Assembly: GCA_003457135.1 (NCBI GenBank)
Contig: DMSQ01000102.1
Coordinates: forward strand, 28,042 to 70,421
DNA: 42,380 nucleotides
Direction: 5' to 3'
Source of the DNA: Prolixibacteraceae bacterium
GTDB lineage: Bacteria > Bacteroidota > Bacteroidia > Bacteroidales > Prolixibacteraceae
Shown: in pieces, positions 22,870-31,637 of the stretch
Layout: every line of letters starts with the position of its first letter
How positions within the stretch are numbered: position 1 is the first letter of the stretch
The notes under the pieces: model-generated
Told to the model about the DNA's origin: nothing
What the model saw: only the letters and a program-made list of their open reading frames with translations
Databases searched by the model: none
Program-made: the position numbers and the translations under genes

Positions 22870-23891
22870 TATACGAGTGATTTAATCAGGGCAACAAAAT
22901 TCAGGATGTCTTCTTCCTGAGTGTCGAAAGAAGTCATCCAGCGAACTTCAGACCGGCGCTCGTCCCACAGGTAAAAGAAATATTTCTCCTGAAGTTGGGG
23001 AATAATTTCGCGTGGAACAATAGCAAATACACCGTTGGCTTCCACTTCCTGGGTCAGTTGAATAGCCGGTATCTCACGAACTTGTTTTTCGAGCAACTTT
23101 GCCATCTGATTGGAATGTGAAGCATTCTTTTTCCAAAGGTCGTTGTTGAAGTAAGCCAGAAACTGAGCGCTTACAAACCGCATTTTCGAGAACAGTTGCA
23201 TGCTTTGTTTGCGGATGTATTTGGAATTTTTCGATAAACCGGGATTGAAAAACAAAACTGCTTCGCCCATCATCATCCCGTTTTTGGTGCCTCCGAACGA
23301 AAGAACGTCAATGCCGGCATCAACAGTAAAAGTACGGAATGGCAGATTGAGCGCCACCGCTGCATTGGCGATCCGGGCGCCGTCCATGTGTACAAAAAGG
23401 CCATGTTGGTGCGCAAGCGAGGCGATAGCCTTAATTTCATCAACGGTATAAACTGTTCCCAGTTCGGTAACCTGCGAAATGGAGATGATTCCCGGCTGCG
23501 AATGATGTTCGAAGTCGAATCCGTATAAATATTTGGCAATCCCTTCCGGTGTAATCTTGCCTTTAATGGTTGCTACCGGAAGCAATTTCGATCCGGTAAA
23601 TTTTTCGGGAGCGCCACATTCGTCCATCTGAATGTGAGCCGTTTCGGCACAAATTACTGAATGAAACGAACGTGTCAGCGTTGAAAGGCTCAGTACGTTG
23701 GCTCCCGTACCGTTAAACACAAAATACACATCGGTCTGTTCGCCGAATTCCTGTTTAAAACGGTCAATGGCCATTCCGGTCAGTTTGTCACCTCCGTAAC
23801 CCACTACATGTCCATCATTTGCAGTTGAAAGGGCATTTAAAATTTCAGGATGAATTCCCGAATTATTATCGCTTGCAAAACCTCGTTTCAT
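22869..23891 (-). CDS. Low-specificity L-threonine aldolase
   Basis: A PLP enzyme that cleaves threonine/allo-threonine to glycine and acetaldehyde. The 340 residues show the family start FASDNNSGIHPEIL and the PLP-contact aspartate in FVHMDGARIANA (D170); the PLP lysine is K203 in SFGGTKNGMMMGEA. It is complete. It begins after the family D repeat, divergent from the GPP34 gene. The pairing with the rhomboid protease is by overlap only, with no known functional link. Confidence 0.93.
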   Translation of the reverse strand: MKRGFASDNNSGIHPEILNALSTANDGHVVGYGGDKLTGMAIDRFKQEFGEQTDVYFVFNGTGANVLSLSTLTRSFHSVICAETAHIQMDECGAPEKFTGSKLLPVATIKGKITPEGIAKYLYGFDFEHHSQPGIISISQVTELGTVYTVDEIKAIASLAHQHGLFVHMDGARIANAAVALNLPFRTFTVDAGIDVLSFGGTKNGMMMGEAVLFFNPGLSKNSKYIRKQSMQLFSKMRFVSAQFLAYFNNDLWKKNASHSNQMAKLLEKQVREIPAIQLTQEVEANGVFAIVPREIIPQLQEKYFFYLWDERRSEVRWMTSFDTQEEDILNFVALIKSLV

Positions 23892-23910
23892 CGTTTAAAA
23901 TTGTAATTTT

Positions 23911-24008
23911 AAGTGCCTAAAATTTGGAGTGCCTAGAGTTCGGAGTTAAAACAGATTCTTTTCTTTTTTAACTTTAGGCACTTCGGACTTTAGTTCACTC
24001 CGAACTTT
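23911..24008. repeat. Word repeat, family D, inverted array
   Basis: The left arm uses AGTGCCTAAAATTTGG, AGTGCCTAGAGTTCGGAGT. After a T-rich spacer the right arm uses the reversed words TTTAGGCACTTCGGACTTTA and CACTCCGAACTTT. The reverse complement of the right arm reads GTTCGGAGTGAACTAAAG, then TCCGAAGTGCCTAAAG. It fills most of the gap between the divergent aldolase and GPP34 genes. Confidence 0.8.
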
Positions 24009-24048
24009 TATAAGGTATAAAAGAACTCAAATTTTCAACTTTAACAAA

Positions 24049-24696
24049 ATGGATAAGTCATTAAAATTGAGCGAGAAGTTGTTTTGTCTGGCCATCAATC
24101 CCAGAAATGGCGGTATTTTAATGAGCGCTTCATCGGCAATAAGCATGACTCTGACCGGTTCTGTGATTGTTGAATTGTTGAAAAAGGAACTGATTTCGAT
24201 TGAAAAGGGAATCGTTCATTTAGAAAGCTCCACGATTCAGAACGACGAAATTCATGAATTTTTCCTGAACCGTGTTCGTTTAAGGGGAAAGGACCGGAAA
24301 TTAAGGAACTGGATATCGTATTTTAACATCAGAGGCCGGAAGATTCAGAAGTTGTTCATCCGTAGCCTGGTTCGCAAAAATGTGCTGCGTGCCGAGGAAA
24401 AAAGAATCTTGTTCATTCCATATGAAAAAGTCTATTTGATGGACCGCGAGTTGGTTGAAAATATCAGGAAAGATGTTGAAATCGCTTTACTGAGCATGAT
24501 CGGTTCGACCGACGATTCAATCATTTTATCGGTAATGGTTGCTAAAAGCAATTTGCTGTCCCGGATTTTTCCTGACAGGGAAAGACGAAAGGAAGCCACC
24601 AGAAACCTGAAAAAACTTCCTGATACAGCTATTTCGAAAGCAGTTCAGGAAGCTATTGATATGATGCATGCCGCTGTTTATGCTTCTATTTCATAA
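24049..24696 (+). CDS. GPP34 (Golgi phosphoprotein 3-like) family protein
   Basis: 215 residues, mostly helical, without signal peptide or membrane segment. The start LKLSEKLFCLAINPRNGGIL and the hydrophobic motif LTGSVIVELLKKELISIEKG are the GPP34 signature; eukaryotic GOLPH3 binds PI4P and Golgi glycosyltransferases. The bacterial role is unknown. The gene ends 3 nt before the photolyase ATG, so the two form an operon. Confidence 0.85.
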   Translation: MDKSLKLSEKLFCLAINPRNGGILMSASSAISMTLTGSVIVELLKKELISIEKGIVHLESSTIQNDEIHEFFLNRVRLRGKDRKLRNWISYFNIRGRKIQKLFIRSLVRKNVLRAEEKRILFIPYEKVYLMDRELVENIRKDVEIALLSMIGSTDDSIILSVMVAKSNLLSRIFPDRERRKEATRNLKKLPDTAISKAVQEAIDMMHAAVYASIS

Positions 24697-24699
24697 AAC

Positions 24700-26001
24700 A
24701 TGGAAAACGTTAATATCTTTTGGTTTCGGCGCGATTTGCGGGTTGACGACAATCATGGCCTGTTTCAGGCGTTGAATGCCGGACTGCCGGTTGTGCCGGT
24801 TTTTATTTTCGATCCGGCCATCCTGGCTCAGTTCCCAAATCCAAATGATGCCCGGCTCACTTTCATCCATCAGTCACTTTGCGCACTCGACCGTGAATTC
24901 AGGAAATACAACAGCAGTCTTCAGGTTTATTTTTCATCGCCGGAAGTAGTTTTCGGACGATTGGCAGCCAAATATTTAATTCATTCTGTGTTCACCAATA
25001 CCGATTACGAGCCAGCTTCCATAATCCGCGACCAAAAAGTTGCCAAAATCCTTCAGGAAAAAGGAATTGAATTCCAGAGTTTGAAGGATCAGGTGATTTT
25101 TCATCAGGATGAAGTCACCAAATCAAATGGAAAACCTTATACCATTTTTACATCGTATTGCAAAAAATGGAAAGAAATACTGGCCATACAAGGCATTCCG
25201 GAATATAAAAGTGAACAACATCTGGCAAACCTGAAACATTTGTCGTCCGATTATTTCCCTGATTTGGAGGAGATCGGATATCAGGTTCAGAACGTAAAGT
25301 TTCCTGAAAAAACATTCGACCAGTTTCTGATCGAAAATTATGCCAGAACGCGCAATTTTCCTGGTGAAAAAGGTACAAGCAGACTTGGTATTCATTTGCG
25401 GTTCGGAACTATCCCGATTCGGAAACTCATCCGCTTTGCCCAAATTCATTCCGAAGTATTTTTAAATGAACTGATCTGGCGTAATTTTTACATGGATATT
25501 TTGTGGCACTTCCCTTATGTTGTTGAAAAATCGTTTAAGCCAGCTTATAACTTTGTCCCCTGGCTAAACAACGAAGCTGAGTTCGAACGCTGGTGTACCG
25601 GACAGACTGGCTATCCGCTGGTTGATGCCGGAATGCGGGAACTGAACGAAACCGGATACATGCACAACCGGGTCCGTATGGTGGTTGCCAGTTTCCTTAC
25701 CAAACACCTGCTCATAGACTGGCGATGGGGCGAAGCTTATTTTGCATCAAAACTGCTCGATTATGAACTGGCTTCGAACAACGGCGGCTGGCAGTGGGCT
25801 GCAGGTTCGGGTTGTGATGCTGCCCCGTATTTCAGGGTTTTTAGTCCCGAATTACAGGCCAAAAAGTACGATCCGCAATTGAAATACATCAGCAAATGGG
25901 TTCCTGAAATTGAAACTTCCTTCTATCCAAAACCTATGGTTGACCATGCCTTTGCACGGAATAGAGCGCTTGAAACCTACAAAAAAGCATTAAAAAGCTG
26001 A
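24700..26001 (+). CDS. phr: Deoxyribodipyrimidine photo-lyase (class I)
   Basis: A light-driven repair enzyme for cyclobutane pyrimidine dimers, with FAD and an antenna chromophore. The 433 residues show the N-terminal antenna domain (IFWFRRDLRVDDNHGLFQAL) and the FAD domain with ELIWRNFYMDILWHFP, MRELNETGYMHNRVRMVVASFLTKHL (about 320) and the hallmark NNGGWQWAAGSGCDAAPYFRVFSP (about 365). This last block argues for a CPD photolyase, although cryptochrome activity cannot be excluded. Confidence 0.95.
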   Translation: MENVNIFWFRRDLRVDDNHGLFQALNAGLPVVPVFIFDPAILAQFPNPNDARLTFIHQSLCALDREFRKYNSSLQVYFSSPEVVFGRLAAKYLIHSVFTNTDYEPASIIRDQKVAKILQEKGIEFQSLKDQVIFHQDEVTKSNGKPYTIFTSYCKKWKEILAIQGIPEYKSEQHLANLKHLSSDYFPDLEEIGYQVQNVKFPEKTFDQFLIENYARTRNFPGEKGTSRLGIHLRFGTIPIRKLIRFAQIHSEVFLNELIWRNFYMDILWHFPYVVEKSFKPAYNFVPWLNNEAEFERWCTGQTGYPLVDAGMRELNETGYMHNRVRMVVASFLTKHLLIDWRWGEAYFASKLLDYELASNNGGWQWAAGSGCDAAPYFRVFSPELQAKKYDPQLKYISKWVPEIETSFYPKPMVDHAFARNRALETYKKALKS

Positions 26002-26125
26002 AAATTGAGAAGGCTGGTCGGAATGTCAGTTAGTTCTTCAATTCACACATAGGCCCAACTTGGCAACTCTTCAAGAATGTTGATTTCAGAAAAAAGCATA
26101 TGGCAAGCAAAAAATGTAAAGATTG

Positions 26126-26464
26126 TTATTTTGGGAAAACACAGGCAGGCCTCTGATCTATTATTTTCGTCTCCGATTGATTAGCCAATACGCTTTGCCC
26201 CACCCGGGTTCCATTCTCATCGAAAAGGTTACAATTGTTGCAGGAAGAATAGCCAAAGTCAATATTGTAATAGTACCTTCCCCGCACTTCGTATTTCAGA
26301 ACATAGATGAATTCACACGATTCGCCCGTTTTTGCACTTAATTCGTTGACTCTATATTTAATCCACGCAGGAAAATCGCCGGGAGCAGGAGTCTCTTTGA
26401 AATTTTCGCAGGAAAGCATTCCAAATAAAAGGAAAATACAGGTAAGAAGGAAATGATGTTTCAT
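26126..26464 (-). CDS. Hypothetical lipoprotein
   Basis: 112 residues. A type II signal peptide MKHHFLLTCIFLLFGMLSCE has its lipobox Cys at residue 19. The mature part (DFPAWIKYRVNELSAKTGESCEFIYVLKYEVRGRYYYNIDFGYSSCNNCNLFDENG) holds several Cys and aromatic residues and is reminiscent of small DUF6970-like lipoproteins of Bacteroidetes; that name is a guess. It is convergent with the photolyase and divergent from the MATE gene, with no visible partner. Confidence 0.75.
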   Translation of the reverse strand: MKHHFLLTCIFLLFGMLSCENFKETPAPGDFPAWIKYRVNELSAKTGESCEFIYVLKYEVRGRYYYNIDFGYSSCNNCNLFDENGTRVGQSVLANQSETKIIDQRPACVFPK

Positions 26465-26597
26465 AGTTTTCGTTTAACTAATTTAATCAAATTAAGCCGC
26501 ATTGCAAGCAACTGTTCAAAAAGATTGATTTTTTTAGGAATTCGTTGCGTCCATTTGTTCAACTTTGCGTCATCATATCAGTAATCAAATTTTATAA

Positions 26598-27986
26598 ATG
26601 TTTTTATCTGATAAAAGTAGTTTAAAAGGTAATTCCATTATGGGTATAAGTCCAATGATGAAACGTTTGATCTGGCTTGCTTTGCCGGTGATAGGATCAT
26701 CGTTTATGATGATGGCCTATAATTTCGTCAATATGATATTTGTTGGAAGGCTGGGTAGCGATGCGGTTGCGGCAGTGGGTTCAGCCGGTTTTTTTATGCA
26801 CTTTGGCTGGGGTTTGTCTGCAATGTTAACAGTGGGCGCAGGCATAAAAGTGTCGCATGCTATCGGAAGCAGAGATGCTCAACTCGCAAAAAGTTATGTA
26901 CGGAGCGGTATTCTGGCTGTTATCGGATTAGCATTGATCTATTATGTTTTTTTGTTTTTTGCCCGAAATGAACTGATCGGATTGATTCGCCTCAACAATG
27001 CTGAAATTGAACTTGCGGCATCCCGTTATTTACTTTTGATTGGACTTTGTATTCCCTTTTCCTTTCAGAATCTCTTTTTCACCAGTGTTTTTATCGGCTC
27101 GGGCGACAGCAAATCGCCATTTCGGATAAATGCGACAACTCTGTCTATTAATATTCTGCTCGATTATCTACTCATTTTTCAGGCCGGAATGGGAATTAAC
27201 GGCGCTGCTTTAGGGACTATTATTTCGCAGGCTACCGGGACAGTCCTGTTTTATTTCAAACTGAATGGTTCAGAAAACCTGAAACCTATCGGTACGGCAT
27301 ACAATAGGTCTCTTCTGAAAAATGTGGTGAAGCTGGGATTAAGTCCGACAATCCAGCGGGTTTCGTTTACTATTGTGGCCATATTTATGGCAAGGATAAT
27401 CAGCAACTGGGGACCGACAGCCATTGCCGTACAAAAGGTTGGAGTTCAGATTGAAGCCATTTCGTATATGACAGCCGGAGGATTTCTGGCAGCTTTATCC
27501 ACCATTTCGGGACAGGCATTTGGCGCGGCTGACTACCGGAAACAATGGCAGGCTTTTCGCTCAGGTATGCTTCTTGCTTTAGTTCTCGGAATCCTGACTT
27601 CAGCAGTTCTGATCATCTTTGCTGAACCGCTCTTCTCCATTTTTCTGCACGATCCGGAAAGTGTTGCGATGGGGCGTGAATACCTGATTATCCTTGGTTT
27701 TTCACAACTGTTCATGGTGATGGAAATGATGGCGACTGGTGCCTTCTTTGGCTGGGGGAAGACCAATATACCGGCGATTACAGGAATTACACTGACTGTA
27801 TTAAGGATTCCGATGGCTCTGGCATTCATCAGCCTTTGGCAAAATGCCCTTTCGTCGGTCTGGTGGAGCATCAGCATCAGCAGCATGGCAAAAGGGACAT
27901 TGCTGGTGGTGTTATTTATCGTTCTTTTTAAAACATTTATGAGGAAACAAAAGCATGATGCATATAAATTCACTGAAGGGGGCTAA
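26598..27986 (+). CDS. MATE family efflux transporter
   Basis: A multidrug/metabolite antiporter of the inner membrane. The 462 residues contain about 12 membrane helices in two similar halves. Typical motifs are LALPVIGSSFMMMAYNFVNMIFVGRLGSDAVAAVG (about 25-60), GSGDSKSPFRINATTLSINILLDYLLIF and GFLAALSTISGQAFGAADYRK. The ATG at 26598 is used; an alternative is the ATG at 26640 (MGISPMM). gshAB follows 38 nt downstream on the same strand. Confidence 0.92.
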   Translation: MFLSDKSSLKGNSIMGISPMMKRLIWLALPVIGSSFMMMAYNFVNMIFVGRLGSDAVAAVGSAGFFMHFGWGLSAMLTVGAGIKVSHAIGSRDAQLAKSYVRSGILAVIGLALIYYVFLFFARNELIGLIRLNNAEIELAASRYLLLIGLCIPFSFQNLFFTSVFIGSGDSKSPFRINATTLSINILLDYLLIFQAGMGINGAALGTIISQATGTVLFYFKLNGSENLKPIGTAYNRSLLKNVVKLGLSPTIQRVSFTIVAIFMARIISNWGPTAIAVQKVGVQIEAISYMTAGGFLAALSTISGQAFGAADYRKQWQAFRSGMLLALVLGILTSAVLIIFAEPLFSIFLHDPESVAMGREYLIILGFSQLFMVMEMMATGAFFGWGKTNIPAITGITLTVLRIPMALAFISLWQNALSSVWWSISISSMAKGTLLVVLFIVLFKTFMRKQKHDAYKFTEGG

Positions 27987-28024
27987 AGCCCGAACAAATA
28001 CATTTTTTCAATTTTTGTTAAGCT

Positions 28025-30322
28025 ATGAAACGCGATTTTTTTCAATCGGCATTTAATTCATTAAAAGGAAATATCTGGCTCGAAGGTTTATTTGGCCTCG
28101 AAAAGGAAAATATAAGGATTGATCAGGCAGGAAATCTGGCTCAGACTCCACACCCAAAGGTGTTTGGCAATAAACTGAAACATCCTTACATCACGACTGA
28201 TTTTTCCGAAAGTCAGATCGAAATGATTACTCCGCCTCTTCCTGAAATCAGTCAGGCAGTCGGTTTTCTGGAAACCATTCACGATATGGTCAGTCTTGAA
28301 CTGAAAGAAGAGTACCTCTGGCCACAGAGCATTCCGCCTATTTTGCCATCCGATCAGCACATTCCGATTGCTCAATATGGTGAGGATGGAAATGAGGCCC
28401 GGGAATACCGTGAATTTCTGGCTGAAAAATATGGTCCAAAGAACCAGTTGTTCTCGGGCATCCATTTCAATTTTTCGTACAGCGAAAAGTTGCTTGAATT
28501 GCTTTACCTCAAAGACAATCCATTGGTTTCGTTCGATGAATTCAAAGATGAAGTTTACCTTAAAACCTCCCGGCAGATGCTAAGATTGAGGTGGCTTTAC
28601 ATTTTGCTGTACGGCGACAGTCCTGTGGTTGACCCGTCGTTCGAACTTCAGTGTAAAATGGCCCCTTATCCAATTGATCGGAATGTGATTGCATTGTCTA
28701 TCCGGAATAGCTGTTTCGGATATCAGAATTTCGACCACTTATTCCCGGATTACAGTTCGGTTACCAACTATAAAAGCAGCATCAATCAAATGATTAAAGA
28801 TGAAAAGATTGCTGCTGCCAAAGAATTGTATTCGCCGGTACGCCCCAAGTTTATCCGGAATCAACAACCTATTTCATACCTTGAATTTCGCTTCATTGAC
28901 ATTGATCCACTCGCAAAGGCAGGCATTTCTGCGGAAGCGCTGCGGTTTTTGCATGCCCTCGCATTGTATGGATTGCTAACCGGTGAGCCTGATGATTTTA
29001 GTTCTGCTGCACAGGCGGAAGCAAATAAATATCACCAGGGTGTTGCCTTATATGGTTTGAATACCGCGCCATTTTGGGTGGACATTGATGGAGTGCGATA
29101 CAATATCTGGCAGAAAGCACAAACGATTATCCGGGAAATAGCTGATTTATTTGGAAAACTTGATATCAGTAATGCTGAATACCTTGATTCGTTAATGCAG
29201 GCAGTGAACCTGGTTGAAAACCCGAAAGAGCGCAAGGTTTATGAAGTACTGAAGGGCATTGTGAAAATGGGCTACATTCAATTCCATGTCGAAAAGGCTC
29301 AGCAATATTTTAATGAAAGCAGAAACACCAGCTACAATTTTCACGGATTGGAAGACATGGAACTATCCACACAGCTTTTGTTGCGGGAGGCTGTAAAGAG
29401 GGGCGTTTCGTTCGAAATACTGGATCGGAAAGAGAATTTTGTGAGGTTCAAAAAGGAAGGAAATATTCAGTACGTCAAACAGGCCACCAAAACTTCGCTC
29501 GATAATTACGCCAGTATTCTGGCCATGGAAAACAAACTGGTGACCAAGAAAATTCTGGAAGAAAACGAAATCCGGGTTCCAAAAGGACTGGAATATACCA
29601 GTGCAACAACTGCAAAGGCTGATTTTTTGATTCATCAGGGTAAGCCGGTGGTGGTCAAGCCGAACCAAACCAATTTCGGACTCGGAATCACTATCCTGAA
29701 GGAAAATACAGATGAACAAATCTTTCAGCGTGCGGTTGACATCGCTTTTGAACATGATTCAACGATTCTGATCGAGGAGTTTATTTCAGGCAAAGAGTTT
29801 CGCTTTTTCGTGATCGGCGATGAGGTAGTGGGTATTTTGCACCGAGTTCCGGCCAACATCACAGGCGATGGTATCCAAACGGTCAGTGAGCTTGTCGAAC
29901 TGAAAAATCAGGATCCGCTTCGGGGGAAAGGATACCAAACGCCGCTCGAAAAAATTCAGTTGGGCGAAGCCGAAGCGATGTTTTTGAAGTCGCAAAACAA
30001 GGATTTTGATACAGTTCCTGCTTCAGGAGAAATAGTTTATTTACGCGAAAATTCAAACATCAGCACGGGTGGCGACAGCATTGATTGTACCGATGACATT
30101 CCGGATTCGTACAAACAAATAGCCATTCAGTCAGCAAAAGCGCTGAATGTAGTCATTACCGGATTGGATATGATTATTCCGGATACCTCGGAGGAAGCTA
30201 CCGCAGACAATTATGCCATTATTGAACTGAACTTCAATCCGGCCATTCATATTCACTGTCATCCGTTTCAGGGCAAAAACCGGAAACTGAATGAGAAGTT
30301 GATGGATGCGTTGGGGTATTAA
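28025..30322 (+). CDS. gshAB: Bifunctional glutamate-cysteine ligase / glutathione synthetase
   Basis: A single enzyme that makes glutathione from Glu, Cys and Gly. Residues 1-~470 are a GshA-type ligase (GLEKENIRIDQAGNLAQTPHP; LFSGIHFNFSYSEKL; SYLEFRFIDIDPLAKAGI). Residues ~490-765 are an ATP-grasp domain (KPVVVKPNQTNFGLGI, LIEEFISGKEFRFFVIGDEVVGI, NISTGGDSIDCTDDIP, IIELNFNPAIHIHCHPFQGK). The 765-residue length is typical. A palindromic terminator follows. The thiol supply suits the downstream arsenic and redox genes, but no direct regulatory link is visible. Confidence 0.95.
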   Translation: MKRDFFQSAFNSLKGNIWLEGLFGLEKENIRIDQAGNLAQTPHPKVFGNKLKHPYITTDFSESQIEMITPPLPEISQAVGFLETIHDMVSLELKEEYLWPQSIPPILPSDQHIPIAQYGEDGNEAREYREFLAEKYGPKNQLFSGIHFNFSYSEKLLELLYLKDNPLVSFDEFKDEVYLKTSRQMLRLRWLYILLYGDSPVVDPSFELQCKMAPYPIDRNVIALSIRNSCFGYQNFDHLFPDYSSVTNYKSSINQMIKDEKIAAAKELYSPVRPKFIRNQQPISYLEFRFIDIDPLAKAGISAEALRFLHALALYGLLTGEPDDFSSAAQAEANKYHQGVALYGLNTAPFWVDIDGVRYNIWQKAQTIIREIADLFGKLDISNAEYLDSLMQAVNLVENPKERKVYEVLKGIVKMGYIQFHVEKAQQYFNESRNTSYNFHGLEDMELSTQLLLREAVKRGVSFEILDRKENFVRFKKEGNIQYVKQATKTSLDNYASILAMENKLVTKKILEENEIRVPKGLEYTSATTAKADFLIHQGKPVVVKPNQTNFGLGITILKENTDEQIFQRAVDIAFEHDSTILIEEFISGKEFRFFVIGDEVVGILHRVPANITGDGIQTVSELVELKNQDPLRGKGYQTPLEKIQLGEAEAMFLKSQNKDFDTVPASGEIVYLRENSNISTGGDSIDCTDDIPDSYKQIAIQSAKALNVVITGLDMIIPDTSEEATADNYAIIELNFNPAIHIHCHPFQGKNRKLNEKLMDALGY

Positions 30323-30343
30323 AAACTCATCCGATGACAAACG

Positions 30344-30376
30344 ACTCATCCGATGACTTCAAGTCATCGGATGAGT
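30344..30376. terminator. Palindromic terminator after gshAB (family E, copy 3)
   Basis: Perfect 15-bp stem ACTCATCCGATGACT / AGTCATCGGATGAGT with TCA loop, followed by TTTTTT on the plus strand. A second copy of the left arm (ACTCATCCGATGAC) lies just upstream at 30325-30338. It shares its inner stem with the palindrome at 13723-13755. Confidence 0.88.
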
Positions 30377-30524
30377 TTTTTACTGGAATAAAAAGAAGGT
30401 TTATTTCTATTCATATACTTTTAAATCAGCAAAATATCCTTCGATACCTACGTCAACCCATAAGCCAATGGCTCCGGAGGGATCAGCTCCATTTATTAGT
30501 TTTAATTGAGTTTTACTGATTACT

Positions 30525-31619
30525 CTATTTGGTAAATAGTCCTGCGCCTAGATCGGCTCCCAATGAGCCCGGTACTAAATGCAGATAGTTGCGATTGGTA
30601 GGATCTTCTACTACTTGTAAATTGCCTTCTTTTTTAAGGATAACATCTTTGCCAAGTTTCAATTTCGTCGGGTCAGCTTTTTCACCAAAACCAGCAGGTC
30701 CACCGCCCTTGTTAACCAGTTCGCTATAACCTGAAATTAAAGAGTTTGAAAGCGAAAACGATGTTTTTTCATCTCTGTTTAAAATCCAGAAAACATTAGT
30801 GTCAGTTACAACATTATTGTAAAATTTTAAATCTTCGGCGGCTGACCATGACCAAATATTTGCACCATAATTGCCTATGAAAAGATTGTGATGTACTTCG
30901 CAATTTTTGGCTGGTACGTCCGAAAACCAAAAGACGATAGCATCTTTACAATGATAGAAAACACAGTGATCAACGACCACACCTTGACCACTGGCCAGTA
31001 TCGCCAGGTGGTTTGGAATGGCATGCTTATCGCCGATAAACAGACATTGGGTAATCCGCAAGTCGTCAAGATTCCGACCTTCCCGAACAATTGGATAATT
31101 CCTTCTGACCAATCCGTCTTTAGGTCTTTCATGAACGGGTGTTCCTAAAACTCGTAATCCCTGAATGGTAACATGGTTTGTTTCTATCTGAATACCGTAT
31201 GAAGTTCCTCCCAGAGGATCATTATTTCCATTAGGTTTAAAATTAAGAGGCATTGTTGAAATAATGACCGGCATTTTCCCGGGATCCCAATCGGCATCAT
31301 CCGGTAAAACTTCTGCTCTGATAGTCAGTCGCTGCTCTTTGGTAAAATGCCAGTTTGCCGGGTGAAAGGTAACCGTAGCATCCAAGCCATAAATACCTTC
31401 AGAAATATAAATAGTAATAGCGCCTTTCCCATTGGCCTGATTGATCCAAAAGGCAGCCTGGTTCAATGTTTTAAATGGTTGTTCTTTTGTCCCGGAGTTT
31501 TGATCATTCCCCGAATTTCCATTAATATATAACTCCTTTGTGCTTTGAGAGAAAGCAACTGTTCCTACTAAAAATAGAAACCCAAATATGGCTATGCCAA
31601 GTAAAATTTTTGTCTTCAT
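30525..31619 (-). CDS. Secreted parallel beta-helix protein (pectate-lyase-like fold)
   Basis: 364 residues. A signal peptide (ILLGIAIFGFLFLVGTVAFSQ, cleavage near 25) is followed by the DUF1565-like start LYINGNSGNDQNSGTKEQPFKTLNQA and short beta-helix turns (NHVTIQGLRVLG, VDHCVFYHCKDAIVF, CEVHHNLFIGNYGANIW, LKFYNNVVT). No polysaccharide-lyase catalytic residues can be assigned. It starts 18 nt after the oxidoreductase gene, as the last gene of the peptide locus. It could be a target, a carrier or a carbohydrate-active protein. Confidence 0.85.
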   Translation of the reverse strand: MKTKILLGIAIFGFLFLVGTVAFSQSTKELYINGNSGNDQNSGTKEQPFKTLNQAAFWINQANGKGAITIYISEGIYGLDATVTFHPANWHFTKEQRLTIRAEVLPDDADWDPGKMPVIISTMPLNFKPNGNNDPLGGTSYGIQIETNHVTIQGLRVLGTPVHERPKDGLVRRNYPIVREGRNLDDLRITQCLFIGDKHAIPNHLAILASGQGVVVDHCVFYHCKDAIVFWFSDVPAKNCEVHHNLFIGNYGANIWSWSAAEDLKFYNNVVTDTNVFWILNRDEKTSFSLSNSLISGYSELVNKGGGPAGFGEKADPTKLKLGKDVILKKEGNLQVVEDPTNRNYLHLVPGSLGADLGAGLFTK

Positions 31620-31637
31620 AGTGTATTCATTTTATTG

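Noticed and set aside
27975..27990. GGGGGCTAAAGCCCG hairpin at the MATE stop as a terminator
   Set aside because: Stem of only about 5 bp overlapping the stop codon, and gshAB follows closely on the same strand; too weak.
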